Notes: a model not told the origin generated them from the sequence alone. DNA of 64,000 nt from Hypomyces perniciosus (GCA_008477525.1 SPDT01000007.1:3472001-3536000); one strand, 5' to 3'. Numbered from the stretch's first letter, positions 45,047 through 56,720 are shown. Program-made: numbers and translations.

Positions 45047-46011
45047 AATACAAAAATTGGAGATATGAGAATGGAGATGGGATATATCTGAGGCTGTGTT
45101 GGCGGCTGAGCGGTCTGACGACTTCAACATTGTCAGGACCAGTTGATCGTGTGGAACGACGTATCCAAGTGCGTATTTTGTTGGAGACTGGGCTGTGATT
45201 CTCTCATCATTAGCTAGTACGATCGTCAATTGTTTAGCTTCGTCACTAATCTGATCACACATCCCTTTATACGCGATGTTCGACTCGCAGTGTGAAGCAG
45301 AGTAGTTTGACTCGGTTGAAGTGTTCCTACAAGGAAACCAGCAGGTCTACAAACAGCACTCAAAACGCCGTTGGCCCGTTTTCTCAACGAACCACTCAAA
45401 CCAAACCGCCCTGACGCATTTGCCAACATGTTCAACCCGACTTTCTTCCTCCCACGATGACCTTCCGGCTCTACGAACTTTGCCCGTGCGATGATTCCTG
45501 TCAACCAAGTCCAAACCCGGAATCCGTATGCCTTGTTTCCTTGTATATGGTAATAGGCTGTGGCTATAAACGTATACGCTTGGTTGTTAGTTCAACAAGG
45601 TGCTTCTTCAACGCTCTGGCACGTCTTCCAGTCTTCCGGAATTACCGTCTTGCTATTTGGTGCGCGTGCGCGTTTCCCAGCAAACAAAGTATTATGCAGC
45701 GGTTACACATCGTAGATAATGCCCGAAGTTTGTACATCTGTTATGAATACTGTCCAGTAGTATCATTCGATTGATTGATTTGTTTTACAAATAAGAGAAG
45801 CGTGCTACGCGTCATGCCTGCAAATGCCAGCACATCCCTCAACGCCTTGAATCCCATGCCCAAGATTAAAGAAACGCCTTTGTAGGCCAGGTGTCGGGCT
45901 CGCAACTCCCTGAACTCTCCTACATACAGGAGAAGTATCCAGGCAAGCGGCGATGCCAAAAACAAAAGACAAGAAAAAAAAACCAGATTTATAACAAACA
46001 ATCTGACGCCT
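45047..46011. other. Intergenic region between convergent genes
   Basis: About 1 kb between the terpene synthase and BSD2 ends. Frames on both strands lack support. Nothing else recognised. Confidence 0.5.
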
Positions 46012-47123
46012 TCATACCACCCGTTCCACGCTCTCCCCCTCGGCGATAATAGGAACGTTAAGTCCACGCTCCGGACTCTGCAGCACGAGTTGTTCATGTC
46101 TTCGGGCCCTCAGGAACTCTGCCACGCTCTTGATAAGGATAAACCACCCCACAATCATCAATATGTAAGCCATCCAGTCGCTGCCAGAAATCGGGCCCAC
46201 CCTGCCACCATCCCTCACATCACCGACATCAAAATTGTGTGAGTTTGGGTCTGGGGGGGCTGCGTATCCATCAGGGCCGTTCATCTTGGGTGGTTCGCTC
46301 TCTGGAGACCCCTTCATATAGAAACCGTATTGAATCAAGGTGATACCAAGGCCAGCTCGAGATCCGTTTTTGGCAGCGTGTGTGGAGTGCAGGAGATATG
46401 TGAGGAGGAAACCGACGAGCTGAAATGATGTGGAAATCATGCCGTTCCAGATGAAGGAGAAGACGGAACCGACAGGCATGCCATCAACGTAAACCTCGTC
46501 GAAGCCGCCTAGACCTGGCGCGAGGATAGTGGTCTCCCAGTACGGCGGGGCAGCGTCAGCAGCGGCTTGCTCATAGGTCTATATGACGGATATTAGTGTC
46601 ACGGTTCACATGTTTCACCATGGCGGTTCACTGACCGGCGGTAATTCCTCCTTTTCAGCATTGGTGTCCGTCCTCTCTGGCCTGGCCGACATATTTGCAA
46701 ACACACCATCCGTACCGACCCCTCCTCCCATAACCCGGGGCCTTGACCCTGACGAGATTGTGTTTGGCGCCACTGGGGGCTGCGCCACAGGTACCGATGT
46801 TCGGGATGAGTCGCTAAACGATTCGATGGTTGGTGATGAATTCTGGCGCACTAATCGCTGTCTATCATCCGCTTCATCGTCGCTGACGTCGTCATCGCCA
46901 AACGCATCGGCGAGATCAGGGTTGACATGGCCATGTTGTGTGGGCGAGGAGGCGCGGGAATGGAACGACGGGGGTGGCGAGTTGGGGATTGTGATCGGTC
47001 TCGGCGGAAAGGAGTCGTGTTCCTCATCGTCATCGTCGTGGAGATTCACCTGGAGAAAATTTCAGTCTACGTCACTGATACGTGCGATCAGTAGATGCAT
47101 ACCCTTTCGTAACGTCCAGACAT
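46012..47123 (-). CDS. BSD2: BSD2-like metal homeostasis protein (NDFIP family)
   Basis: Minus-strand exons 47123-47103, 47049-46636 and 46578-46012 give 333 residues; the first codes only MSGRYER. The N-terminal half is hydrophilic and acidic (NLHDDDDEEHD), then two PPxY-type motifs follow, PPTY at 144-147 and PPYW at 156-159. Three membrane segments come next, around FIWNGMISTSFQLVGFLL, the GLGITLIQYGFYM stretch and MAYILMIVGWFILI. This is the NDFIP/BSD2 layout. In yeast Bsd2 is an endosomal/Golgi adaptor that recruits the ubiquitin ligase Rsp5 through PPxY motifs, sending metal transporters such as Smf1 to the vacuole. The PPTY motif is created exactly at the exon 2-3 junction, which supports the proposed splice (GTCAGT donor). 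Confidence 0.88.
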
Positions 47124-47682
47124 GACGGCAGCGATGATTCGACAGAGTCACGCAGTGTTTGTGTAGGATTGGGGGGCGCCAATCGATGTCGCAATCAGCG
47201 ACCGACCGATCGACAGGGAATCAGCAGCGGCTACGAAATGAGAAAAGGGGGTTGAAAAAAAAATAGCGAAAAGGTAGGAAAGGAAGACGATAGAGACGGG
47301 CGCGGATGAGGAGAAGAGAGGAAGTTTGTCACAGCGCAACCGAAGGAGATGATGGTTTGGGAACAATGGGTTGGCAGATGATGCGTCTGTTAGCGGTGAT
47401 GACCAATGAGGCAGCCGGCGCAGAAGTACTCCGTAGTACTCCGTATAATCTGGAACAATCCAGGCTCCGCCCTTGGCGCCTAGACTAGCACGTGCAGCGC
47501 AACTGCAGCGTCTCCAGCTGCCTGGAATAAGCTGCAGGACAGTGTCATGATCACTTAATGCACTGTATGTACCACCAACCCACCTATGAGATGCGTCGTG
47601 AGGTAATCGTCGAACCAGGTTTTTGTGCATCGGCTGGCCAGCGATGATATTGTGAACCAGGCGCAACCACAGTCCACAGACA
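47124..47682. other. Divergent promoter region BSD2/CBP6
   Basis: A 560-bp shared upstream region. It includes a direct pair of the motif AGTACTCCGTA at 47427-47445. No gene recognised. Confidence 0.5.
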
Positions 47683-48167
47683 ATGTCGCGCTCATTAGCT
47701 GTAAGTAGAGAGGAAATTTGCACACTATCTTGATCCAATAGCTAAACCGCTGTCCTTTCTCCAGCGCCGGGTCTACTCCGACGTCTTCGCCAAATGGCCC
47801 AAGCAAGATCTGCGACCCGACTACCAGTTCCAAGATGTCCTCGCCAAGGTCGTCGACGAGCGGTTCAAGAATTTTAAGCCCTCGATGGAGCCGGAGGAAC
47901 TACTGAAGGCGAGGGCACTGCAGTTCCTCGTCCAGGACAAATTCAAAGACAGGGTTCGTGACAGTCGCAGATCCCATCCGAGCGATAATCCATAATTCGG
48001 GCAATTTTGCTGACGGCATGCAGTACAAGCTCAAGGGCCCAATGCTCGAGCCAAAGAGCCAGCCGACATACTTTGAGGACCTAGTTCGGGAAATTGAAGA
48101 GGCGCCGAAGCGGACGTGGTTAGAGAGACTGGGCAAGAGGCTTTCCGGAATGATTCGACTTCAATGA
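47683..48167 (+). CDS. CBP6: Cytochrome b synthesis/complex III assembly factor (CBP6/UQCC2-like)
   Basis: Exons 47683-47700, 47765-47953 and 48024-48167 give a small protein of 116 residues. The start exon codes just MSRSLA. The block RRVYSDVFAKWPKQDLRPDYQFQDVL resembles the N-terminal helix of UQCC2/Cbp6 proteins, and the C-terminal YKLKGPMLEPKSQPTYFEDLV matches the yeast Cbp6 element with a Pro-x-x-Tyr-Tyr near a basic tail. Cbp6 with Cbp3 binds the mitochondrial ribosome exit and newly made cytochrome b, coupling translation to complex III assembly. The similarity is remembered rather than aligned and the family is short and divergent, so the call is moderate. The exon structure itself is well supported. 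Confidence 0.68.
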
Positions 48168-48361
48168 GTTACGGACGATCGAAGAGCATTCAAAAACAAG
48201 ATACAAACAAGGCATTCACGGCGAAACGGACGAATAAATAAATACCCCCCATGCGATATCATCTGCTGTGTATATATACCTGTACGGAGTACAACTAGCT
48301 GTATAACGAGCCACATGTCCATATCTAACCGCCCAAACGCCAGACGTGATTTTTCCGCCCC

Positions 48362-49510
48362 TCAGATGTACCTCATCTCCGGATCAAGCCGATTCATGAG
48401 CTCCATGCTCTTCTCGTACATGGTGAAGACAATACCTCCGCTCAACACCAACCTCGCCAGCCGCGGCAGTGCCCCGCTCCAGAACGTCAAGACACCCTCC
48501 TGCTTGAAGATCATGGCCGCACACTGGAACGTGTTGCCATACAGCGTTCGCGCCTCAATGCTTTGCATCCGTGTCTTGATCGTATCGAGCGGCTGCGTCA
48601 CAAACACTGTCACAAGGCCTGCTAGGCCTCCCATGGCGAACGTGCCCACTACGCCGAGCTTTTCGCCAGGCGCCGTGTACGACTCGGCAATCTGCTTGAA
48701 GAAGTTGTAGGCGCCGAAGCGGGTGGCGCTATTGGCAGCCTGGCGTGCCGTCGTGGGGACAAAGCCTTGGAAGAAGCCGCGGAAGCCGCGCTCGCGGGCG
48801 ATGATGGGGACGGCATGGAGGAAGCCGCGCATGCGAGGCTTAGGGGACTTTCTATCGTCGATGCTGAACATGGTTAGTTGGGCTAGCGCTTCATCGCGAA
48901 TCTAGAACGTACAGAGTGGTTTTGATGCTCTCTGTAGGTGTTACGGCGAGGAGCGACTCTGTGACACCGGCGCCGAAGCCGGCGAGGACAGTCCGTGGGC
49001 CAGTGAGCTTGCCATCTTCATCGGCGAGCAGACGCTTGTATTGGTCAAAGGCCACGAAGCCTGGATCTTGTTAGTTCGCGAACGTATCTAATTGATCTCT
49101 CGTTGCGTCTTCACATACGGATTCCAGCCTTGGCTGAGTTGCCAATGATGAGCGTGGTGCATCCAGCATACCACTGCTTTCCGAACGGCGGCCATGGAAG
49201 TTTCTGCCCCTCAGCTAACCGCCTGTTGAGCTGTGACCGCGTCTTCGCAACTGCAATTGACCATTAGAGATTCGAGCGCGACCTGCAGAAGTTGCTGCAA
49301 ACGTACATTCGGCGGGATAGGTAATGGCTACAAGGTTGTTAGCATCAGAGAGGTTCATGCACGTGCATATGCACATGAACATGCGCATGCTCCGGGGCGG
49401 CTCGTACCGATTTCAATCGCACCGGCGGTCGACCCGGCGAGGATTGACCGCAGAGCGCTAGGCCTCTTCTTCTTTTCAGAGGTCGCCGGGTCTTGGGATA
49501 CCGCTGCCAT
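48362..49510 (-). CDS. CTP1: Mitochondrial tricarboxylate (citrate) carrier
   Basis: Five minus-strand exons (49510-49408, 49327-49307, 49250-49119, 49060-48913, 48863-48362) give 301 residues; the second exon is 21 nt. It belongs to the mitochondrial carrier family with three repeats bearing the Px[DE]xx[KR] signature: PAEFAK, PTESIK and PLDTIK. Each repeat has two membrane helices. The wording after the first signature, TRSQLN, and the central PPFGKQWYAGCTT and TARQAANSATRF are those of yeast Ctp1 and mammalian SLC25A1. The carrier exchanges citrate for malate or another dicarboxylate across the inner membrane, supplying cytosolic acetyl-CoA. Every junction keeps the frame and the length equals the family norm. 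Confidence 0.93.
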
Positions 49511-50998
49511 GTTTGCTGAAGAACGTGGGGGAGTTGACAGACTGGATGTCGCAGCTTAGCTTTCCTGGGTTTTTGCGTGGGTCGGCGGCCAAGGTGACGT
49601 TTTTGGGGGGCGCTATCCGGAAGTTTGGTTCCGATGTCGCCGATTTTCCTTTACCGTTGTCGCCGTGACCCGGACCGGAGCTGAAGCTTTGGACTATGAG
49701 ACGGGAAAATTACTTGATTTGGCATGATTTGATATGTCAACTAGGGAATGATTATTAAGACCGTGGAAGAAATACACAATAATGTCAAATCTCTAAAATA
49801 CGAGGGAATATTTTCCCTTTGGTGAATTGCAAGGATAATAATACATACTGCCCCTCTTACGAGTACCAGTATCGTGCTTAGAACAAAGACAGGTCTGAGA
49901 CACGTTCTACAACATCGAGAAGTCGCACGTAGAAGCCCGCAGCCTTAGCTATTGCCTGGAAATTCTCTTTGTGGTATCAGATTGATGTCTAGGACGATCG
50001 TATGTACAGAGACTTCGACGTAAAGACGATGCCTCACATTTTGGTTGTCATGATATGTGGGGAAGGGTACGAAGTACATGCAGGTGGTGATTGCTAATTG
50101 CTGAACAATGGTACTCCGTACATCGATACGAGCGCTTTGCACCATACGGAGTACGAGTACACTGCCTCGAATGAGACATAAATAACCCTCAGTGACTCAC
50201 TCACATCACGCCGGCGTTTCTTATTATGGATTTGCTAGTTGATGCACCTCGACGAATGTTTCACCGATGATGACATCGGATTGTCGTACCACATAGGCCT
50301 AGCACTAGCATCTGTTTGTTCTGATGTTAGCGGGCATATATCCGGAAATAAGAGACGTCAACCAGCGATCCTGCATCTGTCTTGATTGATCTGTCTCCTC
50401 AAGGACATGTACAAGTACATATATATCTGCATGGAGCTGCTGCAAGGCTGTGTGTACTGCAAAGCACCGCATATGAAATTACAGAGGACTGAGTCATCCC
50501 AAGACGCACAAAAGCTCAGCTCCTTTTGTGGGCTTTGACTGTTCCAAGTCAGCTGCATCAGCCACTGCTCATCTTTGGCCATGTGATGGTGATCACGCCA
50601 ACCGAAATCAGCCTTAGGCTGCGCCATGTCACCACATCTGCGCGGGCAGGAGCGGTAGGCGCGGACGCTTGGCGGGACTGGTGGGTCGTGGCTGCCCGTC
50701 ATGGAGACTTGCTTGCCGTTTATAGGATCTTATCTGATTCCATAATGCCCCCGGCTCATAATGTACAAGTACTCTGTTGGCTACGGAACTTCTTAAAAAC
50801 GCGCATCTCTGTTCCCATTTTCCTTCACACCATTTCATGGATCTTGTTCCTCTTTTCGCAGAAATCACGAGGTCTTGATGTGGTAACCAGAAAGAAATCC
50901 GCCCAAAATCACCTTGCCTCGGCTGTAGTGTCATCGATTCTCTCACCATCCGGTTTACCCGTCCTTGGAGGGCGCAAGAGAGAGAAGAGACAGCAGCC
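49511..50998. other. Divergent intergenic region with iron-regulator site
   Basis: About 1.5 kb between the citrate carrier and the siderophore transporter. Motif copies TACGAAGTA, TACTCCGTA and TACGGAGTA occur at 50069, 50111 and 50146. A GATA-type site lies at 50730-50738. No gene recognised. Confidence 0.5.
50730..50738 (-). promoter_or_regulatory. Putative SreA/Fep1-type GATA site (ATCAGATAA)
   Basis: The minus strand reads ATCAGATAA, an exact match to the ATCWGATAA consensus known for fungal iron-responsive GATA repressors. It lies about 260 bp before the ATG of the siderophore transporter, a usual target of that repressor. Confidence 0.55.
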
Positions 50999-52831
50999 AT
51001 GGCATCAGTACGCGAAGAATCTGCTCCGTTGTTGGGCTCGGAGCCGAGGCCCATGACCGAGCCCCGCGAATATGCGAGCATCGCAACCCGAGACCAGAAC
51101 GGATACTACTCCTCGAATCAGGCCTATGGAGATGGAGAGTCTCCGCCAGACGCCCCTGTCAGCCGCGCTGCAGGCGTCTCTCGTGCGGAACTCATCTCGG
51201 CGCGACTTTCGCCGATGGAGCGTTTCTGGATATTTTCGGGCATTTTCTTGGTTGGATATGCCTATGGCCTCGAGAGCCAGGTCCGGTCCGCTTATATGCC
51301 ATATGCGACAGCCAGCTTCTCGCTTCACTCGTACCTGTCGACCATTAACGTTTTACGGAGTGTCGTTGCTGTCGCAGTCCAGCCGACTGCTGCCAAAATT
51401 GCCGATGTGTTTGGTCGCTTTGAAGTTGTTGCTATCTCCACCATCTTCTATGTGATTGGCATGACCATCGAGTCTACCTCCAGCTCCGTCTATGCATTCT
51501 GCGCTGGCACCATTCTATACCAAGTTGGCTACACTTGCATCGTTTTGCTCTTGGAAGTTCTCGTTGCCGACTTTTCTTCCATGCGAGCCCGTGTTTTCTT
51601 CAGCTACATACCCGCACTGCCCTTTGTCATTAACACATGGATTAGCGGCAGCATTACGTCTGCTGTGTTGCGAGTGACCACATGGCGTTGGGGAATCGGC
51701 ATGTGGTGCATCATCTATCCTATTGCTTCACTACCCCTGCTTACCACGCTGTACTCCATCGACCGTCGTACAGCTTTGGCCAAGACTGGCACCAAGAATG
51801 AGTTCTTGGACGTTTTCCGATTCGATAGTATTCGCAAATGGGGACCCCACCTCTTTGATCAACTCGATGTCATTGGCCTCCTCACACTTGTTACAGCATT
51901 CAGTCTCGTCCTCGCACCCCTTACAGTCGCCGGCGGGACAGTATCTCATTGGCGCAACCCGCAGATTCTTGTTCCGCTGGTAATAGGACTCTGTTGTATA
52001 CCCGCTTTTATTAGCTGGGAAAGAAACTGGGCAAAAAATCCACTCGTTCCGTTCCATCTTCTCAAAGACCGGGGTGTCTGGGCAGCTCTCGCCGTGCGGA
52101 GTTTACTAAACCTTGCCTGGTATGTTCAGGGCAACTATCTCTATACCGTCCTTATCGTTGCATTCGATTTTCCCGTGGAGACCGCAACCCGAATATTGTC
52201 ACTCTACTCGTTTTTCGGCGTGGTCAGCGGTGTCGTCGTGGGTTTGATTGTGTACAGAATCCGAAGGCTCAAGCCCATCATTGTGATGGGAACGTGTCTA
52301 TTCATGATTGCCTTTGGCTTTCTCATTAGATTCCCCGGCGGAGCAACAGCGGCCTCAAGATCAGGGCTCATCGGTGCACAGGTACTTTTGGGGCTTGCAG
52401 GAGGTTTGTTCGCCTACCCAACCCAAGCCTCTATCCAAGCATCTGCATCACGAGACCACGTTGCCATTTTGACGGGGCTTTACCTGTCTTTTTATAACGT
52501 CGGCAGCGCACTGGGAACCTGCTTAGCTGGGGCCATCTGGACCCAGACCCTCTATCCGACCCTGGAAGCGAACTTGGCATTTCAACCCAATGCCACGCTG
52601 GCACGAGCGATTTACGAGAACCCTTTTCAGGTCGTATCGAATTACCCTGCTGGCACAGAAATTAGAGACGCAATTATCAGCAGCTATCAGCTCGTTCAGA
52701 GCCTGCTCTGCATTGCAGGCATTGTTATCTGCGTACCGATGATTGGATTTGCGCTGGCCTTGAGAAACCCAAAGCTGTCAGACCAGCAAGTGCAGGAGGA
52801 TGCCGAAGGGGCTGAAGAAACTGTTGTGTAA
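50999..52831 (+). CDS. MFS siderophore-iron transporter (ARN/SIT family)
   Basis: A single exon of 610 residues. About 70 hydrophilic N-terminal residues precede roughly 14 hydrophobic segments, the layout of the siderophore transporter branch of the major facilitator superfamily. The block YLSTINVLRSVVAVAVQP, the PTAAKIADVFGR sequence (the MFS signature between helices 2 and 3) and LPFVINTWISGSITSAV are typical of Sit1, ARN and MirB-type proteins. The protein should import ferric hydroxamate siderophores through the plasma membrane with protons. The upstream GATA-type site supports iron repression. No siderophore synthetase gene is near, so it may take up foreign or exported siderophores. 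Substrate cannot be assigned. Confidence 0.9.
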   Translation: MASVREESAPLLGSEPRPMTEPREYASIATRDQNGYYSSNQAYGDGESPPDAPVSRAAGVSRAELISARLSPMERFWIFSGIFLVGYAYGLESQVRSAYMPYATASFSLHSYLSTINVLRSVVAVAVQPTAAKIADVFGRFEVVAISTIFYVIGMTIESTSSSVYAFCAGTILYQVGYTCIVLLLEVLVADFSSMRARVFFSYIPALPFVINTWISGSITSAVLRVTTWRWGIGMWCIIYPIASLPLLTTLYSIDRRTALAKTGTKNEFLDVFRFDSIRKWGPHLFDQLDVIGLLTLVTAFSLVLAPLTVAGGTVSHWRNPQILVPLVIGLCCIPAFISWERNWAKNPLVPFHLLKDRGVWAALAVRSLLNLAWYVQGNYLYTVLIVAFDFPVETATRILSLYSFFGVVSGVVVGLIVYRIRRLKPIIVMGTCLFMIAFGFLIRFPGGATAASRSGLIGAQVLLGLAGGLFAYPTQASIQASASRDHVAILTGLYLSFYNVGSALGTCLAGAIWTQTLYPTLEANLAFQPNATLARAIYENPFQVVSNYPAGTEIRDAIISSYQLVQSLLCIAGIVICVPMIGFALALRNPKLSDQQVQEDAEGAEETVV

Positions 52832-53782
52832 GGGTGGAGAAATATTTATGCTGGACCAAAAAGCAGCACAATCTTGCATTATGAAAGATGAACGGCCGTG
52901 AAGCTGGAACTTCGTGGTGTTCACAACTGCATTGGCTATTTAATAATGCATGGCGATGATCGGCGTTTAGACTCGATTTAACCACACAGGCATAAAGTGT
53001 GTCAGCGAGGTTTGGTTGCTTTTATTAGATCTACAGATACCTTTTGTTAATAATACTACTACTACATACTACCATTGTTCTACATACATATCAATTTCAT
53101 ACATTCTTCGTATTATATGCAAGTCACCGCGATGAGAGCCCGAACTGAGACAAATCACCGCGGTGAATCAATCCACATGGCCGACTGGACGCCATGTTGC
53201 CACTGTTGGCTTCGGCTTTCAGCCCCAACCCAGCTGGATCGGCTCATCGGTCCTAAGAATAGCATTTTTGCAATAGAGTTACATTCTTTCCGCACGCTAC
53301 TTCCGGTACGGGTCATTTTCAGCCCATACTTTTGAAGAGGCGTTTGCGCTTGTGCAGCCACAGCCCGTCAAAACCGTCAATATTTCGTATCCGAGCTCCA
53401 CAAGCCCTCTCCTGCCAGCAAATAGGGGGCGAAATCCGATCAAGGCAAGGTCCAGCCCAAGATCAAATCACCTCGGCAGGATCCGTATTTCCCAGTGCCG
53501 GCCATTCGGAGGTTTCTGCCAAGAAGCACCGTATACCTTGCGTTCTCGTATTTGCGTGAGGCGAGACGTCATGCCAATATTTTTTGCTATTTGACAGGTC
53601 GGATATGACGATGTGATAGGTCTCCGAGGTTGAAATGTCTTACTCAATCGTGAACCCCAGGGGATATAAAAAGGGCTCTGGGCGTCCTCGTGAATAGACA
53701 TCTCTACCAACAACATCATTAATCCATTGCATCTCTTGCCTCTACCTCTCCTCGCCCACGCACATCTTCCTCTTCAGTCACC
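52832..53782. other. Intergenic region
   Basis: About 950 bp between the siderophore transporter and the PhiA-like gene. GGGGATATAAAAAGG at about 53659-53673 gives a TATA-like box some 110 bp before the ATG at 53783. Otherwise nothing recognised. Confidence 0.45.
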
Positions 53783-54404
53783 ATGAAGTTCACTCTTGCT
53801 ACCGCTCTCTCGCTCTTCGGAGCTGCCTCTGCCGTTGCCACGCCGGCACCCCCAGCTACCTTCCAGTTGCTGGCCTTGCGCTCGAGCAGCCCAATCCATT
53901 TCTCCAAGGTCAGCGCTTCGCTGAACAGCCTATTCCTCAACCTCCCGCATCAGGACTCTGTTTGCAAGGGCCCGGCGCAGGACTCTGCGACTTTCTATAT
54001 CGAGAATGAGGAATTGTTCTTCTACTCCACTTGTGGACCCTCTGAGAGACAGAGGGTCTTCACGGACCGCTCTGGAATGGGTAATGCTTGCACCCTATCC
54101 GGTCATTCCGTGCATCAGTATGCTAACATTTCTGTTCAAAACAGGCCAGGGGAAGATTGGCTGGGTCACCGGAGATTCAGCAACGGGTCCTCGTTATGGT
54201 GAATTCAAGGGCTGGAGGATCGACGCGAAGGACGGCCTGATGTTCAAGAATTCCTATCTGCTTGCGTGTCCCACCACCGGCCGGCCAGAGTGGTCCATCT
54301 GGATCTCCCAGGGCATCAACGAGCCTGCTGGCCTCAAAGGCTGCTTGGGCTTCACGACCCGCAAGCTTGACATTACCAAGCCTGTGAGCTGCAAGTACAC
54401 CTAA
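53783..54404 (+). CDS. phiA: PhiA-like cell-wall protein
   Basis: Two exons, 53783-54080 and 54145-54404, give 185 residues, the usual size of this family. The signal peptide is MKFTLATALSLFGAASAVA. The mature part contains the family pattern FQLLALRSSSPIHFSKVSAS, an internal ATFYIENEELFFYST and a GKIGWVTGD block after the intron, with the ending GCLGFTTRKLD and a few cysteines. In Aspergillus PhiA is a wall protein needed for phialide and conidium development, and relatives are abundant secreted surface proteins. The TATA-like box close upstream suggests strong, regulated expression. Identity as a family member is secure; orthology to PhiA itself is less so. Confidence 0.88.
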
Positions 54405-54518
54405 TTTCTCCTTTTGAGAATCACTTGTCGGTGTACGACTAAGAGTGAGGAGTGGTAATGAATGACATAGCGGGGGTATTGTCTATGGATAATGTATAAA
54501 ATTATGGTGTCCATGTAC

Positions 54519-55270
54519 TCATGAAGTTTCGCTGAAGGGGTCGTGGGAAGAGTTTGTGTTTCGGATATATTCAGAGGCTTTCGCGATCCTTGTAGCAACC
54601 TCCTCTCCATGGTGGTGCTCGACGAACGCATACATCATATCAATACCAGCTGATATACCGGACGATGTCCAAAGATTGCCATCCGTAACCCAGCGGGCGT
54701 GACGAACCCACTTTACATTGGGACCTTGGGTCATTACCTTTTCCACCGTAGTTAGAGACGCTTTCTCGAGCACTTTTGTAAAGTGTTGCGACCATGTTAC
54801 TTTTTAGCAAACATGTGGTATCAACTTACCCAGTCGAAGGCTACTTTATTTGATGTAGCCTCCTTGCCATCAAGAAGACCTGACCTCGCAACAAGAGCAC
54901 TGCCGGTACAGACGGTAAGGAGATAGCGCAACTTTGGATAAGTTGCTTGGACAAATTCCACCACTGGCTGCGTGTTCTCAAGGTCCCGGGCCCCCTTCCC
55001 ACCTGGAATGAGTAGAACTTCAACACCTTCGGGGGGGTTATCGAAGGTATGCGTGGGCACGATGCTCTGTCCAATTGTGCCAGCGTTTGGTATTACCGTC
55101 GTGAGCGTCGACACAGGGTCCAGAGTAGCTGCAATAATAGAGAACTTTAGGGGCGTGAATGAAGAGAGGATGTTGAGTATGTCTACGGCGCCAAAGACGT
55201 CGAGGGCTTGAAAGCCCGTGAACAGAACAACGCCATAATGGGTCGGCGGCTGCTTGTTCTCGGCAGGCAT
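54519..55270 (-). CDS. DJ-1/PfpI-family protein (isonitrile hydratase-like)
   Basis: Two minus-strand exons, 55270-54830 and 54737-54519, give 219 residues. The acceptor at 54738 is chosen because it restores FDWVMTQGPNVKWVRHARWV; a CTAAC branch site lies about 15 nt before it. The alternative acceptors nearer the donor would break the frame or insert extra residues. The fold landmarks of the class I glutamine-amidotransferase-like group are present: GVEVLLIPGGKGARDL and the nucleophile elbow LTVCTGSALVARSGLLDG with a cysteine. The block DGNLWTSSGISAGIDMMYAFVEH is typical of fungal isonitrile-hydratase/ThiJ proteins. Activity on isonitriles or a chaperone/glyoxalase-like role cannot be told apart here. 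Confidence 0.87.
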
Positions 55271-56720
55271 TGCGACAAAGGATGAAATAAAACGCAGTCA
55301 AGTATTGGTATGCTAGGGAGCTCAAGATGATGCGCTGAGCAGAACGTTGGGCGGTTTATGTATGTGTGAGAGATGACGCCTTGTTGTTAGCAATCATGCC
55401 CGTGAAAGGCGTGGAGCCTAGCCTTTCCGTATGGAGATGAGTCGGAAACAGAACGGTAGGGCAGTACCGCTGTGTGTGTGTAGAGCTTCCAGTTTGAGCC
55501 GTTGTGTAATACTTGGAAGATGCTGTATTAGGGCGTACAGAGTAGATTTGAGCTAGTTTCCCCCCCTTTGCCAAGGAGGTTTTCGCTAATCGCTCAAATT
55601 CCACAAAGCTGAGAGATTCATGTTGTTTATTTGTTTGTCAGTTATAGGTAACACGATCGAGTTACATGAAAGAAGGTACATACTCGACGTGTCACGACAT
55701 ATGTCCAGGTGGCGCACATGGCGCAGTAACTACGGAGTAGTAGTGTCAGCATTGAGTAAGAAGTTTCCATAATACTACTCCAGAAAAAGGCATAAAGTCC
55801 GAAAGTCTTTTGGCAACTATCTCGACATTGGAAACTCAGAAACAAAAGACAAAAATTTACGAGGCCTGGTTTCTCAAGGACTTCTGTTCGGGCCGAGTCA
55901 TCTATAATGGCCGGCCCGACACTGTGAATACCAGCTACTCAATTCAGTGATCAGTGACAAAGGGTAGGTAGTATCAGCATCCTGAACGGACTCTAGTGAA
56001 GTGTACATGTACTCCGTATAGCTTTACAGTTGGAGATCAGCGCTAAGTGGGGGATAAAAAAGAGACCGACAGGGCATCCATATCACTCTAATAGGTAGCT
56101 AACTGATAAGGCACTTGGAGCCCTTACTGGTATTATATCGCATCCATTGCAAAAAAATAAAAAATACCAGTTGGATAAGAGTTATCTATCGCAACGAGAG
56201 CAATATGTAGTAATTGGAGCTAGCACAGCCTGGAGCGTTATCCAATCGGGCCGTGCCGCGCCTCATGAACAAGGGAACTATGATGAAAAACCAAAGATGT
56301 AAGAGAACTGGGGCCATGGCCACTACTGATAATCACGAGACACACACATGCCTACCATATTACTGCCCTTTTTAGTATCATGACGATCTTTTTTTCTGAC
56401 AGTACGGAGTACATAATATTGTGTCTGCCTGGGGTGTAGTACTACCTGGTCAGGTGAGTACTGAATTTATGGGGCGCTATGGTTACAGCGAACCATCACC
56501 CCTGAATTTGAACATCACCAACTGCAACCCCACGACAGCCGAACCGAACAACACGAGACAACCTGTTTGCACGGACGCTACAGAAGAGCAATGCTGCTAT
56601 TTTCATCATGCAGCCCTGTCGACAGGCGGCGTCTAAGACGGCCAATGGGGCGCCTACGCACCTATATTATGCTGTCTGCGGCTCTGTGCTGTTAGGCCCA
56701 TCTGCCTGGTCCCCACCGAC
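55271..56720. other. Intergenic region with a possible diverged repeat
   Basis: About 1.45 kb. Copies of TACGGAGTA or TACTCCGTA are near 55732, 56011 and 56403. At about 56090-56230 the text resembles the inner part of the 980-1210 element, with T/C differences. A 71-codon frame at 56421-56636 has no support. Confidence 0.45.

Noticed and set aside
43943..51000. A terpene or siderophore biosynthetic gene cluster
   Set aside because: The genes between are housekeeping (BSD2, CBP6, CTP1); no P450, peptide synthetase or other tailoring enzyme is present.
54738..54790. Nearer acceptors for the DJ-1/PfpI intron
   Set aside because: They give a wrong phase or an insertion absent from the family; the acceptor at 54738 has a CTAAC branch site and restores FDWVMTQG.
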